Below, in pieces: positions 48,101 to 60,400 of a stretch of DNA of 64,000 bases (within the stretch, counting starts at the first letter, position 1; each line of letters starts with the position of its first letter). The position numbers and the translations under genes were made by a program. The DNA is taken from contig CM057154.1 of NCBI GenBank assembly GCA_029962745.1, positions 1,086,955 through 1,150,954 of the forward strand, written 5' to 3'. The stretch is from Echinometra lucunter. Its lineage: Eukaryota > Echinodermata > Echinoidea > Camarodonta > Echinometridae. Under the pieces are notes generated by a model. That model did no database searches and was not told the origin of the DNA. It worked only from the letters and a program-made list of their open reading frames with translations.

Positions 48101-51100
48101 TATACTAACCTCGCACTTCAGACGTGCACTGACATGCAATTTTTAGAACTCCTAAACTCAGACCCTCATAACAGCTCTTAACGCTCTTATTTGAGCCCCA
48201 TTTTTTTTATGACTAATATTCGGGTCCTACATTCAAACACATTACAAGTATAACTAGAAATAACGAAAGAGTAAAAAAATCACGTATTTTTGGTCTTACC
48301 TTGCAGCAAGTCAACAGCATATTCCTCCTTCGTCTGCTGCTGGGCCTGCGTGATGGCGTGTTTACCAATTTTAACGGACTCAGTTCAAGGCGTTGACATT
48401 TAATAGAAAATTCCACGAAAACTCAATGTGCTGCTTCCCTCGCAATAAGGGCTATGCGTATAATATGTGAAGAACGCCACCTTTTGACATGATGAAGTTA
48501 AATCCTTTCGAAAAAATATATCTAACGGCGTGGAACGAAACAAGTTGTGCAAGGATTCTCGAACTTTGACCTGTAAACAACAAATTATCTGAAAAGAATT
48601 GACGCCCTCTTTCGAAGGGAAGGTGTACATGGACGATACCTCAAAAATGTGTTGTTCCCAGCGCTCGGGCAAGAAAAATTAATCATAAAATCTGACTTTG
48701 GATGGAAGAGTTTCAAAGGTCTTCAGCAGATTGTCTGGTAAGATTCATACATTACGCTGATCCTGTTTATACCAACATTAAATGTCTAACAAGTGCGCTT
48801 ATATTGCATTTACGCTACAGAGCCTACGGTACTGAAAATTGCACATGCGGCAATGGCTCCCTGAGTGCTTCTGAAAATGTTTTGGAAGAAAAAAGACACA
48901 ATTTTCTTGTCCTATGAAAATAATCCGTGTTGTAGCATCCATTTTACAAATCGAAAATCAATGTGTGCATGGGCAGAGAATATGAATATTCACATTTTAG
49001 AGCGCGGTTCGTTCAAAATGATTGAATATGCATGAAGACATCGCGACGCAATAGCTAGCAGTGCATGCGCGCCTCAATCCATGTCGCGATGTCTTCATGC
49101 ATATTCAGTAATTTTGAACGAACCACGGAACCCGGCGGAGCCCCATAGGGTTAATGTAGACCCTAGACCATTGTAGACCTCTACTAGTCTAGAGTAAACT
49201 GCCCGAAATTCGACCGCTTAAGCTTTCCTGCAATATTTATGCTGCTAAAACATAAAATCATGTCAGATATATCAAACTATTTTTATCACAATGTTATTTT
49301 TTCAAATACATCACACAACTTTAGAAAATATGAAAATATACACACATATATATCGCTATGTTTCATGCATGATGCCCTTAATAATTCGATATCCCCCAGC
49401 AATCATTCGACCGGGCGCACCGTGCGTACAATGTCAATGTCAACACAATCAACGAATGATTGCCGGGGGATATCGAATTAAGGGCATGAAACATAGTTAT
49501 ATTTTTTCATATTTTCTAAAACTGCGATGTATTTGAAAAAAATAACATTGCGATAAAAACAGTTTGATATATTTGACATGAATTTACATGTATGTAGATA
49601 TGATTTTATGAAAATTAAGTTTAGCAGCATAAATACTGCAGAAAAGCTTAAGCAGTCGAATGTCGGGCAGCTTACTCTACATGAAGTCGTTGCATCGGCA
49701 GATACGGGGGGTTTGGTTTTTCATTTGTTTTTCGCCAATGCCATCACACTCGAAAAATCTTGCCACAAAACTGCTGATTTTGTTTATTTTTAGCGCTTTT
49801 TCTGCGACATTGTTTCTTAGCAGTGGACCTAAGCCTTCGCGTGCTTTGGAAATATGGTGCCGATTTTGCATTTTATGACACCAGAATATGGCTTTTTAGA
49901 TGGATTTTTGGAGGTGACTAAGGGACTTACTTGTGGTGAGTGACAATGTCTCTGTGTGTAATGAATTGATTTGTGTGTGTTGTGGTAATAGAATGTGCCG
50001 ACTTGTGATATAGTGAAAATAGGTCGAATCACGGCACAGGTCGAATGACGGGTGCTCTGCTCTACTTGTATTTGTAACTGAGACTGAGTTACACTCACAC
50101 AATGCACACCTTCCATTCGAGTAGGGTCTAGGCCTAACTGTTAGAGGGTGCAGATGCAGTTGGTTGGACTTGGGGGGAGAGGGGAGGGGTGGCCATGGGC
50201 ATGGGCACAGCCTAACCCTACCGCCGGGTCCGCCGCAAAGCGGCGGAGCCTGGCGGTTGACAGCGCCGCAAACCATCAGTTTGGTTTGCTTATTTTTATA
50301 AATTATATTTCTAAAAAGAAAAATTTGTGCTTATAATCATGATAATGGTGGATCTAACGTTTTTACTACTCATCGACCGCCTTTTTTGAAACCGACCACC
50401 TTCGCGCAATGCTTTCCTGCTCATGAAATCAAAAAGTACGTGTGGAACTTGGCGCAATACTCCTCAGTAATCAAACAGGCTATCGTAACCAAAGTCCAAG
50501 AGAAATTAGGATGAAATAACAGAATTTAATTGTTTTTTAAAAAACTTTGATAATGAAAATGATAAATATGTGCTTAATCAATACAGAGGACGGGCGGTCG
50601 GTATAAATAATGAGCTCACACAGGCGCCGAGTGAAAAACATCACATGTGTTTGTCGCCGAGATTTCCATGCCTATCGTACGAGTCAACAATCTGAACATG
50701 AGATGTTAATCTGCTGCATTTTCTGCACAAGTGAGACGAAATTAAGGGATAGCCAACAAATATTTTCTGAGGTATGACTTAACCAATTAAAGGCGGTCGA
50801 TGAGTAGTAGGTCCAACCATACTCACCAACTCTTTGGCCAACCAGCAACCCTCTGAAATCCTCTTCTGAAAATGTTTTGGAAGAAAAAAGACACGATTTT
50901 CTTGTCCTATGAAAATAATCCATGTTGTAGCATCCATTTTACAGATCGAAAATCAATGTGTGCATGCGCAGAGCAATATGAATATTCGCATTTTAGAGCG
51001 CGGTTCGTTCAAAATGATTGAATATGCATGAAGACATCGCGACATGCCGCACGCACACATGCACAGCTACCTAGCGCGCTCTGCACTTTGAGATATGCAT

Positions 51101-51399
51101 ATTCAGCGATATCGTGAATATTCATGTTATATCTAAGTAAAGAGCGCGCTAGCTATCTGTGTTGTTGGTTGGCCAAAGAGTTGGTGAGTACATATAAGCA
51201 CAAATTTTTCTTTTTAGAAATATATTTATAAAAATAAGTGAACCAAACTGACGGTTGCGGCGCTGTCAATAGATGTGAATAAATAAGATGGTAAAAATAT
51301 TGTAAACAACTAGTAAAGTAGTATGAAAACATTTTATTCATAATACATAAGTACATGTGAATCACAACTTGAGTAAATAAATATAGTATATAATACAGA

Positions 51400-51436
<37 letters not shown>

Positions 51437-54400
51437 TTATTACTTACATGATCCAAACTTTAACATAATAATGCGAACAAACTTAGCAAGTTTTGACAGT
51501 GTTTTTACATCTTTGTTATTGAATAGGTTACGCATTTTCAATGTGTTTGGGCGTTTTGTATACTGAGTTGGGATATGTTTGTCATGGCCTTGAGCACTTA
51601 TACATTTACAAGCTTATCTGGGATAAGCTTGTACTCCATAGTAGTCATTGCGGTGGAAAAGCCTCAATAGTTTTTGTGTGTATTCCCAGGCATTTGGGCT
51701 TGGTAGAAAATCACACAGGAGAGGAAAATAAATGTTTAAAATTCCCTTTTCAACTCTGAATCCCCAAATTTGCTGCGTATCAAGAGTTGAAGAGTCCCTG
51801 AATCAGATAATCTAGCAAATTAAAAAAAAAAAAATTAAGGCAATTTTGTTGTCTGTTTTTGACTGTTGCCGTCCGATATACGTTTGGCTCTATGAGTGGG
51901 CCTTGAGACATGGTCATGGGATTGTGTTGTAACTGTGAGACTGAGTTGTACTCACAATGCACACCTTTCTTTCGAGTAGAGGGTGCAGACGCAGTTAGTG
52001 GGGGTAGAGGGACAGGGGTGGCCATGGTGATGGTTAGGGAATAAGTAATTTTGTATGCCTCCGCCCACTGTAGGTAGGTGCCGGGGGCATTTTGTTTTCG
52101 GGTCGTCCGTCTGTCTTGTTTGACGGATCAACTTCAAACTGGCTCAAGCATGCATATAGAAGGGACAATGATTTGAGTAGATTTTGGGTTCACGAGGTCA
52201 AAGGTCAAAGGTCATTGGAGGTCATATGCGTGAAAATGGCTCAGTCTCGCGATAGCTTAAGAACCGTTTGAAGGATTAACTTCAAACTTGGCTGATGTAT
52301 TGATATGGGAGGAGCGATGATCTGAGTCATTGGCGTAAATCCCGGGGGGAATGGGGGGGATATATCCCCCCCCCCACTTTTGGATGGGGGGATGGCATGT
52401 ACAAATATCTCCCCCCCCCCCACTTTTTATCGAAGAAAATATATTTTAATTAATCGGTTAGTAAAATCTTTGAATATCAGTCATAAACAACCATCATATT
52501 TTAGAATTTCTATTTGAAAATGCGATTGAAAACCCAAAAAGTGGTTATATTTGGCTCACTCACTCGTCATTATTTTAGAATTTCTATTCGAAAATGCGAT
52601 TAAAAATGAGAAGAGTGGTTATTTTTGGCTTGCTCGCTTTGCTCGCTCATCATATTTTAGAATTTCTGTTCGAAATTGCAATTAAAAACTAGAAAAGAAG
52701 TTTTTTTGGGCTCACTCGCTTGGCTCACTTGCTTCGCTCGCTTGCAAAATAAATATTGAAATGTGTGTAAGGGGGTCTGTGCGGGTCGGTGAGGATGTGT
52801 GCTTATACTTAAGTGTGAGATTGACAGAAAAAAAAAAATCGTCAAAAAAGTCAATCATCCCTCCCACTCCTCAGAGTGGATTTACGCCGGTGATCTGAGT
52901 AGATTTGGAGGTCAGGAGGTCAAAGGTCAAAGGTCATGGCGGTCATTGTATACATGAAAATGACTCGTTCTTGCAAGAACTTAACATTTGATGGATCAAC
53001 TTCATATATGAGTCATGTATGTATATAGAGGGACAATGATCTTATTGTTCCTTTAAAACAGTAAAAACTCGCTAATGTTTATATTGTCATGACATCTCTT
53101 GTAATGTTGATTGAATATTGTGGCTGTTTGGCACATGCCCATACATGAGTCATGCAAGATAATAAGATACTATATGATGCGCAGGCAGATCAGTCTCACG
53201 AAATTTCCACCTATGCTACATGTTCAGGCATGCCACATGAAAGCCCAACATTTGGCATCAAAGGAACTTGGTAGAATTATTAGTCTTCTTCAATTCAGAA
53301 ATAGCAAAGTGATGAGCAGTTTTGTACCATACCCTTGTGCTCATTAAATATCTTTATGGATGGGGGGGGGGGGGTCTAACTATACAGGTTAAACTGTATT
53401 ACACATTTGTTAATTTTTTTTTGCCAGACCAACTCCAAAGTAGCTGTCCTTGGTGCATCGGGTGGAATCGGTCAGCCCCTCTCCCTCTTACTCAAAGAGA
53501 GTCCAATGATCAGCCAGCTGGCCTTGTACGATATTGCCCACACACCGGGTGTTGCTGCTGATCTTAGCCATATCGAGACCAGGGCCAAAGTGACGGGGCA
53601 CATGGGAGAGGAGCAGCTGGAGGATGCCCTCAAAGGATGTGATGTGGTACTCATCCCTGCTGGTGTACCCAGGAAGCCAGGTATGATCATTTACTAGTTA
53701 ACCCGTTGACAACTGAATTTTTGAATTCCCTTAATACAGGGCTTAATACAGGGACCACCAGGTTCTCAAGGGGTTAACAAAAGTGATCTCCATCTCTTTA
53801 ACTTCCGTATCACTTAAGGAGGGGAGTTGGCTTAGTCAGTAAAGGATGCTGCCTGATTAAGCTAAGATTATTGCTAGGAATCATTCAGGGAGAACGACTG
53901 CAGCTTGAGTTGCATGTAAACATTCCCCTCCCATTTCACAGACGCAGGTTCTGTTATTGGAAAAAACCGTGTCCCTTGGATAGGATGTATGTCAAATGAG
54001 GCCCCATGTTGAGGAGAGTTGCCATCTTTGAACGTTAAGAGCCCACTTCACTGCTCTAGGGAGAGCAGGGGGAAATCCCGGTATAGTGGTACATCTGCAC
54101 ATCTCGATTGGTTATACCAGGAAGAAACTCAAGAGTCACAGGAATTGAGTTTGCTTTTCCCCTCTCAGGTGTAATTGATGCCAAATGCTTGATAATGATA
54201 GGTTAATATCTTCTCCCTTGCACCTTTTCACTATCAATTTTTCATTATTAATCTTTCTCTCTACACATCCCTATGCACAGATTACTACAAGTGTATTATG
54301 TAGAAACCAATGTAATATGTAGGAACCAATCTCTGTCATTTTCTCTTCCCCCCTCCCCCACCTACTGCCCCTTCTTTCTGGTCTAAACAAATTTGTTTTT

Positions 54401-57400
54401 GAAAATTTGTATCATATAGTCCAAAGTTATTTGCAAATGTTTATGCATATTTGTCTGTAGGGAAAACAATATAAAGTTTAGTGATGTGTATTTGTGTAGA
54501 ATTTCATAGATATCGGTTGCTTTCTTTTTTGTGGTTGTAGGTATGACCCGCGATGATCTTTTCAATACCAATGCATCCATCGTCAGAGACTTGTGTAAGG
54601 CAGCTGCACAGACATGTCCAGGTGCCACTCTTGGAATCATCACAAACCCAGTAAGTCGGGAAATACACACGGAGTCTATCCACAACTGTCGTGCCGCGTG
54701 TCTCCTTGCGTATTGCATTGTGGTATCATTACCGCATTTCAAAAGAGTGACTTTGCATTTAATATTAAAGGTAGTAGCCCACATTTGCACAACATTGTTT
54801 CAGAATTTGAAAAAATAATTGTAAAGGACAAATATTCATGTAAATTCATCATGTTATCAAATTTACAACAATATTCCGAAGAATAAGTGAAAAATGAATG
54901 GTTTTACTCTTAAAGCGTCAGGAAGATGCCTTTACAAAACAAAGAAAATAAAAGAAAATTTGTGTTGTATATTTCCTTGTCCTGAACCGGAATGTATTGG
55001 GATCTAAAACTTTTATGAGTGTTTTTCTGCGGCTTAAAGCAATCTAAAGTAAAACTTTTGTGCAGATTGGGTGCCACTTGCAAATGTGAGCTACTACCCT
55101 TAAAGGGAAAGTTTTTAGTGAAATGTTGCTTAATTGCTTGTCAAAATTAAAAAGTATATTGTGTTTACAAAAAATATCAGAATGATATCTGATTTTTTTT
55201 TTTTTAAAGTGTAATTAAGAGAAATTAGAAAATATCTAATATATTTATTTTTAACATTTGTTGTACTTAATTGAGAGTTCAACAAATATCATAGATGGAC
55301 TAGTTTAAATATCAATAAGACACGATTAATCCATGCTTTAGAAAACTTTGGCTTTTCTTTAAATTCTTACCCTTTAGGTTAACTCAACAGTCCCCATTGC
55401 CTCTGAGGTTTACAAGAAAGCCGGATGCTACAATCCCAGCAAGATCTTTGGTGTGACCACGCTTGATTTGGTTCGTGCCAACACGTTTGTTGCAGAAGCC
55501 AAGGGACTGGATGTATCGGCTACTTCAGTCCCAGTCATTGGTGGTCATGCTGGAGTAACCATCATACCTCTCCTGTCACAGGTTGGTTTTTAGCAGGAAT
55601 TCAGTTTATGTCGGTGTTACCTTTGTGCCTTTATTATGGTGGCCCTGAAGTACTCTCGACGACAGGTCACGTGTGCTGTGAATTTCGTGGCCAAGTCGTG
55701 AAATTCTTGATTTAGGTTGCGAAATCCGTGACCATCGGACGCGAACTTTGTGACTTGGCCGCAAATTTGACGACTTTGGACGCGGACTTTGCGACTGGGC
55801 TGCGAAGTTCATGTCCAATGGTTGTGAATTTCGCGAGCTAAATCGCTAATTTCATGACTTGGCTGTAAAGGTGATGTCTTTGGATTTGAACTTTTGAGAC
55901 TCGGCCGCAAAGTTTGCGTCCAGTGGTTGCGGATTTCGCAACCTAAATTGTGAATTTTGCAACTTGGCCACAAAGTTCGCGTTTAGTGGTCACAACTTTT
56001 GCGACCTGAATCACGAATTTCATGACTTGGCTGCAAAATTCACAGCGCACATGACCTGTCGTCGAGTGTACTTCAGGGCTACCATACTTTATGCAGTGAT
56101 ATTGTCTGCTGAGTAACTTTTATCCATTATTACAGAGTAAATGCCTTTTCGCTCTCAGCTTATGATATCTTATAAAAAGTCCAGCTTCACACCTGTTGGA
56201 GTTCTGTGCCTTAGAATAGATCTATGTTCAACCATGGTGAACTTGATTTTCCCAGCAATGTTTTATGGATACCGCTACATCATAGACAGCATTAGTCATA
56301 TTGTCCTGTCTTACCACAATGTACCTTTCATGTTTTCATCAACAGATAGATAGATAGAAGTAGGCTTGAAATATAAATGTTCATAAATTTAAACTAAACA
56401 TGATTCAAGAAGTTTGATGGCATGATAGTTTGCAATTGTTATATATTGTTTTATTCTGTAATATATCATTTGATGTATTTGTAAGTTTTAATGTAATTTG
56501 GTATATATTGTAATTGTCTTGTATGACTTACAACCATCATTAATTCCTTATGGAAAACATCAATTTATAAATTGAAGAAACTATTTCTTGCCCTCCTTTT
56601 TGTAGACTACTCCAAAAGTTTCTTTCTCAGAAGAAGAACTTGTGGCTCTTACCGAGCGCATCCAGAATGCCGGAACAGAAGTTGTGAATGCCAAGGCTGG
56701 AGCAGTATGTACCTTCCCAACTTAAATTAAAACTGTATTCTTTATTATGCCTCCACCCACCGTAGGTGGGTGCCGGAGGCATTATGTTTTCGGGTCGTTC
56801 GACCGTCCGTCCCTCCTGTTTTCGTTCTCGCGATCAAACTTAAGAACTGTTTGATGGATCAACTTCAAACTTGGCTCATGTGTGCACATGGGAGGGACAA
56901 TGATCTGCTTAGATTTTGGGGTCTGAAAGTCAAAGGTCAAAGGTCATAGAGATCATTATATACATGAAACTTACTTGTTCTTGCGATAAATTAAAAACTC
57001 TGACGGTTCAACTTCAAACTTGGCTCATGTACATGTATGCATATGGAAAGGGCAATGGTCTCATGAGATTTGGGGGTCACAAGGTGAAAGATGTCATTGT
57101 ATAAATGAAAATAAATCAACATGAATGTGCCATATATTTCCGATCTGGCAATGGCGGAGGCATAAATTTCGACCGTGCGCTGTCCAGGATTCATCTAGTT
57201 AGTGGTTAGTGGTTAATGGTGGCTATTTTACCTGATTGCTAAGAAAGCACTAATGCTTGTTAGTAAGCAACCAGAGGACCGACGACTGAAGGTCCTCTCC
57301 AAGGGACCTGTTAATGAGGATACATGCCTTACCAAAGGGCACTAGCGCCGGATTGCAAGACCACCGCTTTACCAACTGAGCTATCACACCTCCATTTATT

Positions 57401-60400
57401 ATGGAGAACTTATGATATACCTGCCATTTCTACTTTGGAGGAAAGGATCTTAGTTTTTGAATTCACTCCCTAATTCTATCAACCCAGGATTCCCCCTTTT
57501 TTGCTATAAAATGTATGTGTGAGAAAAATATGAAATAAATTTAATTTTTCTTTTGGGCAGAAATATTCCATCTTTTAGTGACATACATTTTGCTTATACT
57601 GTTCGCTTGATTAAATTTTCGCATTGAGCGACCCAAGAACATATGCGCAGGTTCTAAAATTCATGCTGCACAATTACTCACTCGCAAAAGTGCAAGATTT
57701 GATTTGATATTTCAATGCATATAAAATGGTGCTAATATTTTTTCCAGTTCTAGAATTTGCGCTTGCCAGCTATAGCATGAAATCTGGGAAAATTAATGTA
57801 CCACAAATATTTCTGCATTTACAGTGGTACCTGTTATGAATTGTTTGTGGAATACCCAAAGAAATTGAGAATAATGGTAGGAATATTCAGTTATGTTAGA
57901 ATTTGATCATTCAAGTGAATATTCACTTTAAGAATTAGTGAATTTCATTTTAAGTCAAGTGTTTTATATTTTTTATGATGCAGGGCTCAGCCACTCTCTC
58001 CATGGCTTATGCTGCAGCAAGATTCTGCTTCTCAGTAAGTATAGAGAATAACTGAACTGCAGGGCTCCGTTTCATAAAACTTGTTGTCAATAGCAAGTTG
58101 CAATAACTGTTATAAGCTACTGAAATCCTTGCATCTGATTGGCTGAGAGCAAATTTGTCATAGAAATGTGGCAGTTGTTACTGATAACAAGTTTTATGAA
58201 ACGGGGCCCAGAGCTATTTGTCTGTATGTTGGTAAAGTCCATTATGTGCTCATTTGATGAAACGCTCAAATTGTTCCATGCAATGAATGGTCTCTTGAAT
58301 TATTACAAGGATATGGTAATTGCAAATATTTTGCACTAACTTGCCACCATATATTCACTAAAGATTTTTTTTTAAGCAAGCAGTTGAAAATCTCTTTACT
58401 GGATGCATTTTGTCTCCTCAACCAAGTAGAAGAAGAAGAATATGGAAAATAATACTGGGGAAGAAATTAAACCCATTGCAGTACAGAGTTTTCTTAAAGG
58501 GGTATCCAATGCTGAAACAATGTTAGTTCATTTAAAAGAGCATGATTTCATCAGCAGAAAATCGTCTGCCTAATTTTTTAAAAAAAGTTGTGTTGCCAGG
58601 GAAACCCCCAAATGTGGTAAGATTTCAGGATATTTTTGACCCCTCAGCTGTGTCCCAGTTTCAACTGGGTACCCACAATGAAGTCAAATTGACGTCAAAG
58701 TGGTTACCTTGTCGCGCAATTCTAGCAAAATGCGCGCAAGGTATAATACATATTGTACAGTCTAGTGTGCAGCACAACTGCAATGCGCGAAGCTTATATG
58801 TCATACCTCATACTCAAACTTTTTGGTCAACTCTTGACTTTTTATGAGAAAATTAGCCAAAATGCATTGATTTCGATTGAAAATCATCAAATTTTTAATG
58901 TTATTCTTCTTAAGAATTCTATTCTTGATCATATATCAAAATTTTTTTACCATTGTGTAATCACTTTAAAGGAGAATGAAACCATGGTGAAAAAAAATCA
59001 ATTTTAACGAAAAGAGAGGATAGAGAGAAGCAATTTTTTAAAAGTTCCATCGAAAACGATTACGAAATGAGAAAGTCATGAAAGTTTGAGAAGTCTCGAT
59101 TTACTCCTGTGGCGATCCTATAATTGGCAGCGTTGCCTCAAAATGGCAGATTTGGGGGGACAAATCTCTATATGTATGTACACAAAATTTCATATTTTCT
59201 CCATTATCTCCCATGGTGCGGCTTGTCTTCCTAGCTCAAGATATACAGTTGTATCATGGGAAAATGTATTTGACAACATATATTGAGTTCACAAAGAGAT
59301 AAGCAGCATCTTTAGAGATAATGGAGAAAATATGAAATTTTGGATACAAAACACAGTGAGTTGTCCTTCTAAACCTGCCATTTTGAAGCAACATTGCCAA
59401 TTTGTGGATTGCCATAAAAGGCAAATTGAGACTTTTCAAACTTTCATCACTTTTTCATTTCGTAACCGATTTTGACAAAACTTTTTTTGAATTGTTCCTC
59501 TCTATCCTCTCTTTACATTAAAATGAATATTTCCCCAGTGTTTCATTCTCCTCTAATCACATTTTCCTTCTGAAATTGGCATCAAATGATTTCATTTTCT
59601 ATGTCTACATAGTTTATGAAAATGAAATGAAAATTCCAACATTTAGTGGCATATTTGCCAATTTGCTCATGGAAATAGTGATTTTATTGTTTTCACTGCA
59701 TTGCCAGTTCAAAGAGTTCAATGATTAGTCGCAATTTAATTGCTCTTTAGGTCTTATTTGAGAATTATAGTACTGCATTGGAAGTAGACTCAAATGTTTC
59801 ATTGAATTTTTCTCTTTCTGCTTATGTAAAATGCATACTACTCGCATTTTAGCTCTTAATTAAAGATATCGCAGAACTGTCACTAAAAGGACACGCTCTA
59901 CTGCTAAGGGTTAGTACAGAGATATTTGACTTTAACGACATGAATTTCTAATTCCTTTCCCCCCCCCCCACTATTTCTAGCTTCTTGCTGCCATTGATGG
60001 TAGGGAAGGAGTCATTGAGTGTGCTTACGTCAAATCTGACCTGACAGAGTCACCATACTTCGCCAACCCTATCCTCCTAGGGGTAAGTCTAGATACTAAG
60101 CTCTTACTAGTATTACATGGTAGTATCCTGTCACATGTAACTAATCAAAACACTTTATTTATTAATTCATCTTTATTATAAAAACATTCAACATCCAAAT
60201 TAAGAAGATACATAGAAAACCTAGGACCGAGGTTTACAAATAAAAGGATAAGATCCTCAGGCAGGGTAACCTAAACTCTACATAACAAAATACGAAGATT
60301 AAAGACAGAATGTCAATACAAAATACTTATGGCGACAGCTTATAACAAAACTGGCCGCTCGTTGTCTGAAAATGAAATGTGGTAAGGTTAAAAAATATTA

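Larger units (their letters stand above)
47941..51275. mobile_element. 3.3-kb composite inverted-repeat element with nested insertions
   Basis: The outer inverted repeats run about 113 bp (left starts CATCTATTGACAGCGCCGCA, right is its reverse complement to 51275). A third direct partial copy of the terminus lies at 50259-50335. Nested inside are copy B (49191-50063), a 119-bp palindrome (49006-49124) and a foldback at 50345-50820. A block of about 190 bp near 48870 is repeated near 50870. I found no convincing target duplication and no transposase. Confidence 0.7.

Noticed and set aside
57220..57393. Apparent tRNA gene on the minus strand
   Set aside because: Box A is good but there is no T-arm or box B and the acceptor stem does not pair, so it is SINE-derived.
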